From: PALSA-278 sp963760285
Lineage (GTDB): Bacteria; Acidobacteriota; Terriglobia; Acidiferrales; UBA7541
Assembly: GCA_963760285.1 (NCBI GenBank)
Contig: CAVXCI010000001.1
Span: 2,170,001-2,234,000, forward strand
Direction: 5' to 3'
Length of the DNA stretch: 64,000 nucleotides
A program made the position numbers and the translations under genes. Numbering within the stretch: the first letter of the stretch is position 1; every line of letters starts with the position of its first letter. The notes under the pieces were generated by a model, which was given only the letters and a program-made list of their open reading frames with translations, was not told the DNA's origin and did no database searches. This document shows, one piece after another, positions 17,016 to 25,795 of this stretch.

Positions 17016-18345
17016 AAGCTGCCTCATTCTAAGCCCCGACCAACACAGCTCGTCGGAGCAAGTGCCGGCCGCGATGGCCGCGTCTGCTTCTTCGCCGGGG
17101 AAATCCGGCGCGATCACCGTGAAGATTCTGCGAAGCTACGAGGAAGTCGAAAGTATCAGGTCGTTCTGGTCCTCCACGGATGGCCGCCGCGACTCGGATA
17201 TGGATGTATTCCTGGCGACATTGCGTTCTTTGCCAGTCAATACGCGCCCTCACGTGATTGCGGCATTTCGTGATGGAGAGCCGGAGACCGTGCTCGTCGG
17301 AAGGTATGAAGATGCGTTGCTTCCCCTGCGGATCGGGTATTCGACTTTCGCCAAGTTGCGAGTTCGGCTTCTGGTGTTCGTGCAGGGTGGTTTGCGTGGG
17401 CGGGACGACGACGGCAATATCCGTCTCATTATCTTTGCAGTGAAGGATTGTTTGAAGCAGGGCGACGCTGATCTGGCCCTATTCCATTACGTGGACGTTG
17501 AATCAGAGCTATTTCGTCAATCCCTCCATTTGCCAGGTTTCTTTACGCGGGATTGGCTGCCCGATGTCGACCCTTACTGGTCCAAGGTGATGGGGGCGGG
17601 TTCTACTGACGCGTGGAAGACGTTGAGCATCAAGCATCGAAGCCAACTGCGCAAACGGATGAAGTCTCTCTCCGATGCCTGCCAGGGAGAAATCCGGATC
17701 GAATCATTCGCCACCATGGAGGCTTTGCCGTCCTTCTTCCGGGATGCCGAGAGCATCGCGTCGCGGTCTTACCAGCGTAAGATGGGCGTAGGTTTTCTGA
17801 AAAACCTTGAAACACGCGAAAGATATGGCGTCTACGCGCGGAAAGGGTGGCTGCGGGCATTTGTGCTCTATGCCGGCGATACACCATGCGCATTTGCCAG
17901 TGGCACGCTGAACGACGGAAAGTTTTGCAGCGATTTCCTGGCCTTTGACGCCTCTCTCAAAAAATATTCGCCTGGAACATACCTTGTCGTCCGGGTTCTG
18001 GACGAATTGCGCCGCCAGGGCGCTGGCGAAATTGATTTTGGGTCCGGGTCGAGTGAATACAAGCAGCGCTTTGGAAACGTCCAGTACGACAAGGCGCATA
18101 TTTACATTGCCGCGCCATCACTGCGGGGCATGACGGTGAACTGGATTCGGGTTGCGGACCTGCTGATTCACAAAATCCTGCGCCGGACCCTGGATAACCT
18201 GAAGCTTCTGCCTCGCGTCAGAAGGATTCTGCGGGGCCGGTCTTCGCGCATGGACAAAGGGCCTTCCGCTACTGCGCGCCAATGTCGCTTGCATGGCACG
18301 CGTGTTGCCCACAGAGGGTCCCGCGCGGAGAGAACCGCTGTTTGA
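17008..18345 (+). CDS. FemAB/GNAT-family acyltransferase, first of a tandem pair
   Basis: Cytosolic acyltransferase of the BioF2/FemAB-like GNAT type, which adds acyl or aminoacyl groups. The ATG at 17008 overlaps the preceding gene by eight bases; the frame is open further upstream, but that region is the preceding gene read in another frame. Key segments are HRSQLRKRMKSLS, ASRSYQRKMGVGF, KGWLRAFVLYAGDTPCAFAS, YSPGTYLVVRVLDELRRQG and EIDFGSGSSEYKQRFG, the last being the conserved C-terminal lobe of this family. Residues 30-140 form a second degenerate lobe. It is clearly paralogous to the next gene. The substrate is not predictable. Confidence 0.8.
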   Translation: MPESCLILSPDQHSSSEQVPAAMAASASSPGKSGAITVKILRSYEEVESIRSFWSSTDGRRDSDMDVFLATLRSLPVNTRPHVIAAFRDGEPETVLVGRYEDALLPLRIGYSTFAKLRVRLLVFVQGGLRGRDDDGNIRLIIFAVKDCLKQGDADLALFHYVDVESELFRQSLHLPGFFTRDWLPDVDPYWSKVMGAGSTDAWKTLSIKHRSQLRKRMKSLSDACQGEIRIESFATMEALPSFFRDAESIASRSYQRKMGVGFLKNLETRERYGVYARKGWLRAFVLYAGDTPCAFASGTLNDGKFCSDFLAFDASLKKYSPGTYLVVRVLDELRRQGAGEIDFGSGSSEYKQRFGNVQYDKAHIYIAAPSLRGMTVNWIRVADLLIHKILRRTLDNLKLLPRVRRILRGRSSRMDKGPSATARQCRLHGTRVAHRGSRAERTAV

Positions 18346-19666
18346 CTTCCAGCGTGCCGCGGCGCATTGCGCAGCGAAACTGATTTTCGTGACTCCAGAA
18401 ATCAAAATCGGCATTATACGCACCACCGCGGAATTGGAGCAACTTCGCGCGCAATGGGCGGAGTGGGGCGGCACGCGGGATTCGGATCTGGATTTTTTCT
18501 TGACCATTCTCCGTTCCGGCAAGGCAGAGCGCCGGCCCCACGTCCTCGTGCTATACGCGGATGGCTTCCCCAGGACGCTCCTGGTTGGACGGTTCGAGAG
18601 GACCAAGCTCAATTTCCGAATCGGTTATGTATCCCTCCTTAAGCCGTCCGTTCGCATACTGACTTTCGTATACGGGGGACTTCGCGGGAATCCGTCCGTC
18701 TCAGATTGCGATTTGCTGGTGCGCTGTGTGATGGACTCTCTTCGGAATGGGGAAGCAGATGCGGCCGTTTTTGAGTATACAGCGGTTGATTCACCATTCC
18801 ATTCGGCTGCAACACGAGTTCCTGGCATTACATCCCGTGATTACAACTCGGCCGTTCAGGTGCATTACGGGATGGAATTGCCGCCGACGATGGAGGAGGT
18901 CTATCGGCGACTTTCGCCGAGTCATCGCGCCGATCTTCGCAGGAAAGCAAAACGTCTCTCTGATAGCTGTGGTGCAAGACTGAGCGTCACTCGCTATGAA
19001 GGTCTCACGGGTCTCGGCCGGCTCCTCGGTCAGGCCGAGGAAATCGCGTCGAAGACTTATCAGAGAGCCCTGGGTGTGGGGTTTTCTCCCACGCCGGAGA
19101 TTCTTCAGCGCTTGCGCCTGTCCGCCGAGAAAGGCTGGCTCCGTGGTTACGTATTGTCTATCGAGAATAACCCCTGTTCTTTTTGGATCGGTTCTGTATA
19201 CAATGCCGTGTTCGTTAGTGAGTACCTCGGTTACGACCCAGCCTCAGAGAGACTCTCTCCCGGGACTTTTCTTCTGACAAAGATGTTGGAAGATTTTTGC
19301 GCTGCGGGAATCGAGGAAATCGACTTCGGCTATGGCGAAGGACGATACAAAGAGCGCTTCGGCAACCTCAGGAGGTTGGAATCTTCCGTTTGGGTTTTTG
19401 CTCCCACGTGGAAAGGATTCCGTTTGAATAGCATGCGCACGATCACGTTCGGGGCGCATCGAATGGCCCGCGCGGTTCTTGAGAAAGCCAACATGCTTCA
19501 GAAGGTAAAGAAAGCGTGGCGGAATTCTCTTGTTTCCAAACAGGGTAGTTCCGGCAACCAGGCAGGAGAGGACGAATTGCAATCATCCACTATGCCAGAT
19601 GCGCGCAAGGAGCATCCAGCGGCACCCCCGGCGCAAAGCCGCCGTTCCGCGGCGCGTGTTCACTAG
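18293..19666 (+). CDS. FemAB/GNAT-family acyltransferase, second of a tandem pair
   Basis: Paralogue of the preceding gene, sharing HRADLRRKAKRLSDSCG, ASKTYQRALGVGF, KGWLRGYVLSIENNPCSF, LSPGTFLLTKMLEDF and EIDFGYGEGRYKERFGNLRR in the same order. The ATG at 18293 would overlap the previous gene by 53 bases; a GTG near 18390 (VTPEIKIGIIRT) gives a length closer to the paralogue's core and is an alternative. The C-terminal 40 residues are low-complexity and polar. It probably modifies the same or a neighbouring position of the repeat unit. It is the last gene before a 105-base gap and the secreted beta-helix gene. Confidence 0.8.
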   Translation: MARVLPTEGPARREPLFDFQRAAAHCAAKLIFVTPEIKIGIIRTTAELEQLRAQWAEWGGTRDSDLDFFLTILRSGKAERRPHVLVLYADGFPRTLLVGRFERTKLNFRIGYVSLLKPSVRILTFVYGGLRGNPSVSDCDLLVRCVMDSLRNGEADAAVFEYTAVDSPFHSAATRVPGITSRDYNSAVQVHYGMELPPTMEEVYRRLSPSHRADLRRKAKRLSDSCGARLSVTRYEGLTGLGRLLGQAEEIASKTYQRALGVGFSPTPEILQRLRLSAEKGWLRGYVLSIENNPCSFWIGSVYNAVFVSEYLGYDPASERLSPGTFLLTKMLEDFCAAGIEEIDFGYGEGRYKERFGNLRRLESSVWVFAPTWKGFRLNSMRTITFGAHRMARAVLEKANMLQKVKKAWRNSLVSKQGSSGNQAGEDELQSSTMPDARKEHPAAPPAQSRRSAARVH

Positions 19667-19771
19667 TGGTGTATATTTACTGATAATGCACGTTAGACAT
19701 TTTAATATAGGGTTTCCCAGCGGCCCGAATTATTCTTCCGAAGCAGCGTCGCTATACATGGAGGAAGGCCA

Positions 19772-21289
19772 ATGGGAACCACTGTTCGCTGTCTCATGCT
19801 TCTCACTCTGCTGCTAGGAATATTTCTAACCCACGTAAAACCCGCGCGGGCCGGAAACGTTTACTACGTTGATTATTCCAGCGGCCAGGATACGAATCCT
19901 GGAACCTCCAAACAGGCTCCCTGGATGCACGCGCCTGGCATGAATGGATGCTCCAATATTTGCGCGGCAGCTTCTCCAAAGGCCGGGGACAGCGTCATTC
20001 TGAAAGGCGGCGTAACGTGGCCCGGCGCTGCGCTGCAATGGAATTGGACGTGGGGTGGATCTTCGGCCGCGTCCATCTATATCGGGGTGGATCAAACCTG
20101 GTATTCAGGGTCCGGCTGGGCGCGGCCGATTCTAAATGGCGGCGGCACGCAGGTTTCTGGCAACAATGACTTCATCAACCTGCAGGGAAGTCCTTCCTAC
20201 ATCCAGATCGACAACATTGAATTCACCGGTCTCTACTGGTCAGGAACTCCGTCGTATGGCTCCGCGATCTATATTGAGGCCAACGGCTCAACGAACATTG
20301 CCATCACCAATTCCTATTTTCATGGCTGGTCTCATGGAACGCTGAATGGAGGAACCCATGACGGTGGCGAGGCCATTCAGGGAGATACGGGCACTCCCTA
20401 CAATCAGGGCAGCTACGTGGCCGATTGCGTATTCGATGGAACCGATACCGACGGCCAAAGCCTTCAGGCCATCTACATGTGGCCGGACGTGCATATGTCT
20501 ATTTTTCGATACATGGCCAATGGCATTGTAGGCAGGCTCACGCTGGTGCATGACAACCTGGTGGAATACATTTCCAACTCCTTCGATCCGGCGACGCACT
20601 CCAATGGCATTGAGAACACCGGCAGCAACGGGCTGTGGATGTACAACAATCTTGTCCGCCACATCACCGCAGCCGTGGCCGTCTTCAATTCCATCACTCC
20701 CGGCGGCAAGGACTACTACTATAACAACGTGATTTTTGACACCACCGTGATCCCCTTGCAACTCGACACAGACCTGGGCGGAACGCAGAATTCCACGGAA
20801 TACGTCTACAACAACACACTCCAGGGAACCGGTTTTCTCCTGCGTGTGGAAGATCGCGGCAACGGTCCTCTGGGTACCGGCGTGGCCCGCAACAATCACT
20901 TCATCAGCGACGGCACTCCAGTTTGCTACAATAACAGCCAGAGTGGTTGTGCTGGAATCACCAATCCGGTATCCAGCAACAATATCACGCAGACCAACGC
21001 CGCAGCCCAGCAGCAGGGCTATACGAGTAGCAACGACTATTCCCCGACTTCTTCCAATGATGCGACGGTTGACGCGGGGAAAAATCTGTCCAATTCGTGT
21101 TCAGGCCAGCTCCAGCTGATGTGCAAGGCCACCACTCTCGCCGTTACGGAGACAGCCAGCTACACGGTGCTTTCTCCGGCGCGCATGCCCAATAACCGTC
21201 CCAGTGGAAATTCGCCTTGGGATTCAGGCGCATACGAATACGCGGGCTACCTGGATTCTCCGAAGGGGCTCGCCGCCGTTCGCAAATAG
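19772..21289 (+). CDS. Secreted right-handed parallel beta-helix protein
   Basis: Exported 505-residue protein. The ATG at 19772 follows GGAGGAAGG, and residues 1-27 form a signal peptide (LMLLTLLLGIFLTHVKPARA). The mature protein begins YYVDYSSGQDTNPGTS, the typical opening of pectate-lyase-like and choice-of-anchor Q right-handed beta-helix proteins, followed by Asn/Gly-rich rungs (ILNGGGTQVSGNNDFINLQG, NIAITNSYFHGWSHG, LWMYNNLVRHITAA, TEYVYNNTLQGTG, VARNNHFISDGT). Sitting between biosynthetic genes and the flippase, it may bind, trim or cut the exported polymer. No clear lyase catalytic triad could be assigned by eye. Confidence 0.75.
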   Translation: MGTTVRCLMLLTLLLGIFLTHVKPARAGNVYYVDYSSGQDTNPGTSKQAPWMHAPGMNGCSNICAAASPKAGDSVILKGGVTWPGAALQWNWTWGGSSAASIYIGVDQTWYSGSGWARPILNGGGTQVSGNNDFINLQGSPSYIQIDNIEFTGLYWSGTPSYGSAIYIEANGSTNIAITNSYFHGWSHGTLNGGTHDGGEAIQGDTGTPYNQGSYVADCVFDGTDTDGQSLQAIYMWPDVHMSIFRYMANGIVGRLTLVHDNLVEYISNSFDPATHSNGIENTGSNGLWMYNNLVRHITAAVAVFNSITPGGKDYYYNNVIFDTTVIPLQLDTDLGGTQNSTEYVYNNTLQGTGFLLRVEDRGNGPLGTGVARNNHFISDGTPVCYNNSQSGCAGITNPVSSNNITQTNAAAQQQGYTSSNDYSPTSSNDATVDAGKNLSNSCSGQLQLMCKATTLAVTETASYTVLSPARMPNNRPSGNSPWDSGAYEYAGYLDSPKGLAAVRK

Positions 21290-21457
21290 CGCTGCTCTAC
21301 AACCCATATTTCTTGTGGGCGCAGCTGTCCGTTATGCGCCCGAAACCAGGGATTGAATTGCGAAGCCGGTTCTTGCGGATTTCAGCCGCTCCACCGAAAG
21401 TCGCTCTCTAAACAATAACAATTGGGCTGAACCAGGACCTTTACCCGTTCATCTTCC

Positions 21458-21502
21458 CGCAGGAAACCTGTCCTGCGACGGCGTTCCCGCGCGGCAGCGC
21501 GG
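21458..21502 (+). repeat. Two consecutive GC-rich hairpins upstream of the flippase gene
   Basis: The first hairpin has a 7-bp stem CGCAGGA (21458-21464) / TCCTGCG (21471-21477) with a 6-base loop. The second has a 6-bp stem CCGCGC (21487-21492) / GCGCGG (21497-21502) with loop GGCA. Neither is followed by a T run. They lie in the 252-base gap between the beta-helix and flippase genes and might act as a pause, attenuation or mRNA-processing signal. Confidence 0.45.
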
Positions 21503-21541
21503 CCCACGCAATCGGGCAAATCGGAAACCCAAAGAAAATAA

Positions 21542-23062
21542 ATGGCGCATCAAGAAGAAAAACATGGCGGAACGGTCGCCCGAAACGGCGTCCTGAATCT
21601 GGTCGGCCAGATTGTGTCCATTCTGGCAGGCGTATTCACGCTTCCGTACATCGTGAAAGGCCTGGGCACCAATGGATTTGGAATTCTTTCCATTGCCTGG
21701 ATGCTGTTCAACTACTTCCTGATTTTCGACCTGGGGCTCAGCCGCGCCACCACGAAATACGTCGCGGAGTATTTGAATCCGGAAACCCGGCATAAGATTC
21801 CAGAAGTGGTTTGGACGTCGTTCCGGTTGCAGCTGATTTTGGGAGTGGCCGGTGGCGCCCTGATTGCCGCCCTGGTTCCTTATGCCGTCCACCATGTTTT
21901 CAAGATGCCCGTGGCATACATGGGAGAGGCGAGAAACTCCCTTTTGCTGCTGTGCGCTTCGCTGCCGATTCTGCTGATTAGCAACCTGGCGCGCGGAATA
22001 CTGGAAGGTGCGCAGCGCTTCGATCTGGTTGTTCCTGTAAACGTGGGCAGCAGCCTTTCGCTTTATCTTTTTGCGGTGATTGCGATTCATTTCGGAGCCG
22101 ACGTTACCGTAATTATTCTTATTTCGGTGGCCACACGAATGCTTGCGGCGGCTGCATATTTCGTGTGCTGTTTCAGAATTCTCCCGGAGATGAGGACCCA
22201 CCGCACATTCTCGCTGGCGGAGATAAAGCCGCTCGCGTCCTTCGGCGGCTGGGTGACGGTCTGCAATGCCTCCGGACCCCTGTTCGGTTACCTGGAGCGG
22301 TTCGTTATCGCCTCGGTGGTGTCCGTCAGTGCGCTGAGCTTTTACTCCGCGCCATTTGAACTGGTCAGCAAGACGCTGATCTTTCCAGCGAGCATTGCAC
22401 CCGCGCTTTTTCCGTACTTCAGCTATCACGGGAGCCGCCGCACGGTGGTCTCGGACGCGTCCTCGCGAACATTGAAATACCTGCTTTTCGTCATGACGCC
22501 CATCACGGTCGTCTTCGTCGTTTTCGCTCGCCAGATTCTGCAGGCCTGGCTGGGGCCGGAATTCGCGAATCAGAGCAAATTCGTGATGGAGATGCTGGCC
22601 ATTGCCTTCTTTTTGAACGCGTTCGCGCAGATACCGTTTACTTCCGTGCAGGCGCTTGGCCGGCCAGACATGAAGGCCGTGCTGGATCTAATCGCCCTGC
22701 CCGCGTACGCGCTGTATACCTGGTGGCTGACCAAACATTTCGGAATCAATGGGGCCGCTCTTTCGAAACTGATCTGCACGGTGATTGACGTTGCATTCCT
22801 GTTCTGGTTTGCGAGGCGGCTGAAGGCGTTTTCAATCCGGTCGTGGATTTCGGGAACGCTTTCTCGCGCGCTGTTGATGAGCGCCGGCTTAATCACCGTG
22901 GTTTTTCTGATGCAGTTTTTCCACCCGGCGACGTTCGTCGCCTACGGAATCGTCTGCGCCTGCGTAATTTTCTATTCCATCGCGTTCTGGATGGTGGCCA
23001 TTGACGACGACGATAAAGTCACGATTCGCAACATGCCGCGCCAGCTGCTCGCGCGGCGTTAG
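21542..23062 (+). CDS. Oligosaccharide flippase, Wzx-like (MATE/MVF superfamily)
   Basis: Inner-membrane flippase of 506 residues that moves the lipid-linked repeat unit to the periplasm. The N-terminus GGTVARNGVLNLVGQIVSIL followed by FTLPYIVKGLGTNGFGILS is the classic start of polysaccharide-biosynthesis (RfbX/Wzx) transporters. I count about 12-14 hydrophobic segments, among them FLIFDLGLSRATTKYVAEYL and the C-terminal LLMSAGLITVVFLMQFFHPA. The ribosome site before 21542 is weak. Presence of Wzx with a Wzy-like protein downstream implies Wzx/Wzy-dependent assembly. Confidence 0.87.
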   Translation: MAHQEEKHGGTVARNGVLNLVGQIVSILAGVFTLPYIVKGLGTNGFGILSIAWMLFNYFLIFDLGLSRATTKYVAEYLNPETRHKIPEVVWTSFRLQLILGVAGGALIAALVPYAVHHVFKMPVAYMGEARNSLLLLCASLPILLISNLARGILEGAQRFDLVVPVNVGSSLSLYLFAVIAIHFGADVTVIILISVATRMLAAAAYFVCCFRILPEMRTHRTFSLAEIKPLASFGGWVTVCNASGPLFGYLERFVIASVVSVSALSFYSAPFELVSKTLIFPASIAPALFPYFSYHGSRRTVVSDASSRTLKYLLFVMTPITVVFVVFARQILQAWLGPEFANQSKFVMEMLAIAFFLNAFAQIPFTSVQALGRPDMKAVLDLIALPAYALYTWWLTKHFGINGAALSKLICTVIDVAFLFWFARRLKAFSIRSWISGTLSRALLMSAGLITVVFLMQFFHPATFVAYGIVCACVIFYSIAFWMVAIDDDDKVTIRNMPRQLLARR

Positions 23063-23113
23063 TGCCGAAGCCCCCGGCCACTACAATAAGCACGCGTTAC
23101 TTCAGGAATCCCA

Positions 23114-24316
23114 ATGTCTTCCGCCACTGAAATCATTCACGGCAGCCTTTCGCATTCTGCGTCCGCGGCGGATCACGCGACGGAACGCCAGGATCACGAT
23201 GCCATTCGGCCGATGAGGATCACTTTCCTCATGCCCGGATATGTTTGGGAGCCATCGGGAGGCGCGCGCGTAGTTTATGAATATGCCAATCAGCTGGTGA
23301 GGCGCGGCCACGACGTAACCCTTGTGCATCCCCGGCAATACAAGAATGCTCCCGTGCCGCCAATCCGGCTGAATGCAGGCGCGCTATTGCATGCCGCGAA
23401 TGACGCTGTATTTGGAGTATACGAACGCTTCGCAAGACCGTCCTTGAACTGGCACCCATTGGACCAACGAGTGCGCCGGGTCTATGTTGCGGATCCTCAA
23501 CCCGCCAACATTCCAGATAGTGACGCTATCTTTGCCACGGCCTGGCACACCGCGCGCACGGTTCTCAACCTGCCGCCATCCAAGGGACGGAAGTTTTATT
23601 TGATTCAGGGCTACGAAACCTGGATGGGGCCGCGGGACGTGGTGAATGAGACGTGGCAATATCCTCTTCACAAACTGGTGGTCTCGAAGTGGTTGATGCA
23701 AGTGGGAAGAGAACTGGGCTGCGAAAATATCCAACATCTTCCCAATGCCATTGACCACGGCCGCTATATGATCACGCGCCCCATCGAGCAACGCCCGAAG
23801 CAAGTGGCCATGATGTTTTCCGGAGTCCCGGTGAAGGGTTCCGCGGACGGGATCGCGGCACTTGAGATGGTTCGCCGGAATCATCCCGGCCTGAAAATTG
23901 TCTTGTTTGGAACAAGCCGCCGGCAGTCGTGGGTCCCTCGCTGGGCGCAATACCACAGGAATCCGTCCCAGGAATTCATCCTGAATGAAATCTACAATGG
24001 CTCCCGGGTCTTCCTGAGCCCCAGCTGGGAGGAAGGCTTCTCACTCCCGGTTGCGGAAGCCGCGGCGTGCGGGTGCGCCATTGTATCCACGGCCACAGGC
24101 GGCATACGGGATTACATCGAAGACGGAATATCCGGTCTCCTCTCCGGCCCCAGGGATCCCGCCGCGCTGGCCGGGAATCTGCGGCGCATGCTGGCGGAAG
24201 ACGAAACTCGATTGCAGTTTGCGCGCGCGGCACGGGAAGCCGTCAGCGGCCTTAACTGGGAGCGCAGTTCCGCCCTGCTTGAGGCGGCCATCGCCGAACG
24301 CGTGCAGGAATCGTAA
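23114..24316 (+). CDS. Glycosyltransferase family 4
   Basis: Retaining GT-B glycosyltransferase adding a sugar to the lipid-linked intermediate. After a variable 35-residue leader the N-terminal domain reads MRITFLMPGYVWEPSGGARV, with YEYANQLVRRGHDVTLVHPR. The donor-binding domain contains PNAIDHGRY, FSGVPVKGSADGIAALEMVR and the C-terminal PSWEEGFSLPVAEAAACGCA with EX7E geometry, standard for GT4. The start at 23114 has an AGGA upstream; a later ATG at about 23215 would lose the leader. The gene lies 50 bases after the flippase. Confidence 0.87.
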   Translation: MSSATEIIHGSLSHSASAADHATERQDHDAIRPMRITFLMPGYVWEPSGGARVVYEYANQLVRRGHDVTLVHPRQYKNAPVPPIRLNAGALLHAANDAVFGVYERFARPSLNWHPLDQRVRRVYVADPQPANIPDSDAIFATAWHTARTVLNLPPSKGRKFYLIQGYETWMGPRDVVNETWQYPLHKLVVSKWLMQVGRELGCENIQHLPNAIDHGRYMITRPIEQRPKQVAMMFSGVPVKGSADGIAALEMVRRNHPGLKIVLFGTSRRQSWVPRWAQYHRNPSQEFILNEIYNGSRVFLSPSWEEGFSLPVAEAAACGCAIVSTATGGIRDYIEDGISGLLSGPRDPAALAGNLRRMLAEDETRLQFARAAREAVSGLNWERSSALLEAAIAERVQES

Positions 24317-24373
24317 CATTCATCAAGGCTATTCCCCGATTCTCTAAACGCGCGGCATTAACCGAGACAAGTC

Positions 24374-25795
24374 TTGGAACCAGCACACATTCGATTTGGC
24401 GGCATAACTCCGCCGTTTCCGCCGTTCGCCTACATAATGGTGGCGCTCACGGTCCTGCTCTTTCTTGTGGTACGGCGGAAATACCTTCCATGCGCGTTCA
24501 TCATCGCCGCCATCATTTTTCCGCTGCGCCCGTCCATGATCATCGCCGGCCTCCATTTCATGACTTTGCGCGCGATCATCATGGTTTGCTGGCTGAGGAT
24601 TCTTTATGCCAGATACGTCAGCCATACGGAGCCCCCTCTGGGTCCGCTGAATTCGATCGACAAGGTCTTCATTTTGTGGGCATTGGTTAGCGCCACGGCT
24701 TTCAGTCTGCTTTACCAGAACGCGGAAGCATTCGTGAACCAGATGGGCTTTCTTTATAGCGTGTTCGGCGTCTATTTCCTGCTGCGCTTCCTGATTCGCG
24801 ACGAAGAGGGCGTAAAGCGCGCCATTCAATCTTTCGTCGTCGTTGGCGTTATGGTGGCGGCATGCATGATCAGCGAACAGGTGACCGGGAGAAATCTTTT
24901 TGGCGTGTTCGGCGTTCCGGCCATAACACCGGTTCGTGACGGGTGGCTGCGCGCACAGGCATCTTTTGAGCATTCCATCCTCGCTGGCAGCTTCGGCGCC
25001 ACATTGTTGCCCTTGTTCATCGGCTTGTGGGCCTTGGGGAAAAAGTACCGGAAATTCGCGGTCGTGGGCGTGGTGGCTTCCACGATCATCGTCGCCGCAT
25101 CCGCCTCCAGCACTTCCGTGGTCGCGTATCTTGCGGCGATCCTGGGGCTCTGTTTCTGGCCGATGAGAAACAACATGCGTTGGATCCGCTGGGGCATCAT
25201 CATCACCCTTGTGGGATTGCATATCGTTATGAAAGCGCCAGTATGGGCCTTGATTTCCAAAGTGGACATCATGCCTGGAAATTCAAGCTGGCATCGCTAC
25301 GCTATCGTTGACCAGTTCATTCGCCATTTCCAGGATTGGTGGCTTTTCGGCACCGCCGACAACGGGAAATGGGGCTGGGATATGTGGGACCAGGCCAATG
25401 AATACGTGGCCGAAGGCGAGACAGGGGGCCTTTTCACTCTGATCCTTTTCATTACCATGATCGTCCGGGCATTTAAGAGTGTTGGCCGGGCGCGCAAAGC
25501 TGCTGAGGGCGATACCGCCCGAGAGTTCTTTTTCTGGACCATGGGCGTGGCTATCTTTTCCCACCTGGTTGCATTCATAGGGATTTCTTATTTTGACCAG
25601 ACCATTGTGGAATGGTTCGCTTTGCTGGCGATGATCGGAGTTGCCACGATTTCTTATGTAAATGTTCCCGTGGCTGTGAATACGCCAACGGAAGTTAAGG
25701 ACAGCGCTAGTCTTCGCCTGGCGTACTGGGGGCCCAGCGGGGAAGCCCCATCTCTTGAACGGCACTCACAGAGTTCATCCGCGTGGAAACGATGA
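24374..25795 (+). CDS. O-antigen ligase/polymerase-like membrane protein (Wzy candidate)
   Basis: Polytopic inner-membrane protein of 473 residues with about ten hydrophobic segments. It has the late periplasmic loop typical of O-antigen polymerases and ligases (region ISKVDIMPGNSSWHRYAIVD to GKWGWDMWDQANEYVAEGET). The segment SSWHRYAIVDQFIRHFQDWW with its following FG resembles the RxxxW...G loop of Wzy_C proteins. The start is a TTG at 24374; other starts lie further in. It is placed between the GT4 and GT2 genes and fits the polymerase of a Wzx/Wzy pathway. A ligase role cannot be excluded. Confidence 0.77.
   Translation: MEPAHIRFGGITPPFPPFAYIMVALTVLLFLVVRRKYLPCAFIIAAIIFPLRPSMIIAGLHFMTLRAIIMVCWLRILYARYVSHTEPPLGPLNSIDKVFILWALVSATAFSLLYQNAEAFVNQMGFLYSVFGVYFLLRFLIRDEEGVKRAIQSFVVVGVMVAACMISEQVTGRNLFGVFGVPAITPVRDGWLRAQASFEHSILAGSFGATLLPLFIGLWALGKKYRKFAVVGVVASTIIVAASASSTSVVAYLAAILGLCFWPMRNNMRWIRWGIIITLVGLHIVMKAPVWALISKVDIMPGNSSWHRYAIVDQFIRHFQDWWLFGTADNGKWGWDMWDQANEYVAEGETGGLFTLILFITMIVRAFKSVGRARKAAEGDTAREFFFWTMGVAIFSHLVAFIGISYFDQTIVEWFALLAMIGVATISYVNVPVAVNTPTEVKDSASLRLAYWGPSGEAPSLERHSQSSSAWKR

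Noticed and set aside
21449..22429. Minus-strand frame of 326 codons under the flippase gene
   Set aside because: Highly charged, low-complexity translation, the usual antisense image of a membrane protein gene.
24344..25222. Minus-strand frame of 292 codons under the Wzy-like gene
   Set aside because: Rich in His, Asp and Gln, again the antisense of hydrophobic codons; no start signal.
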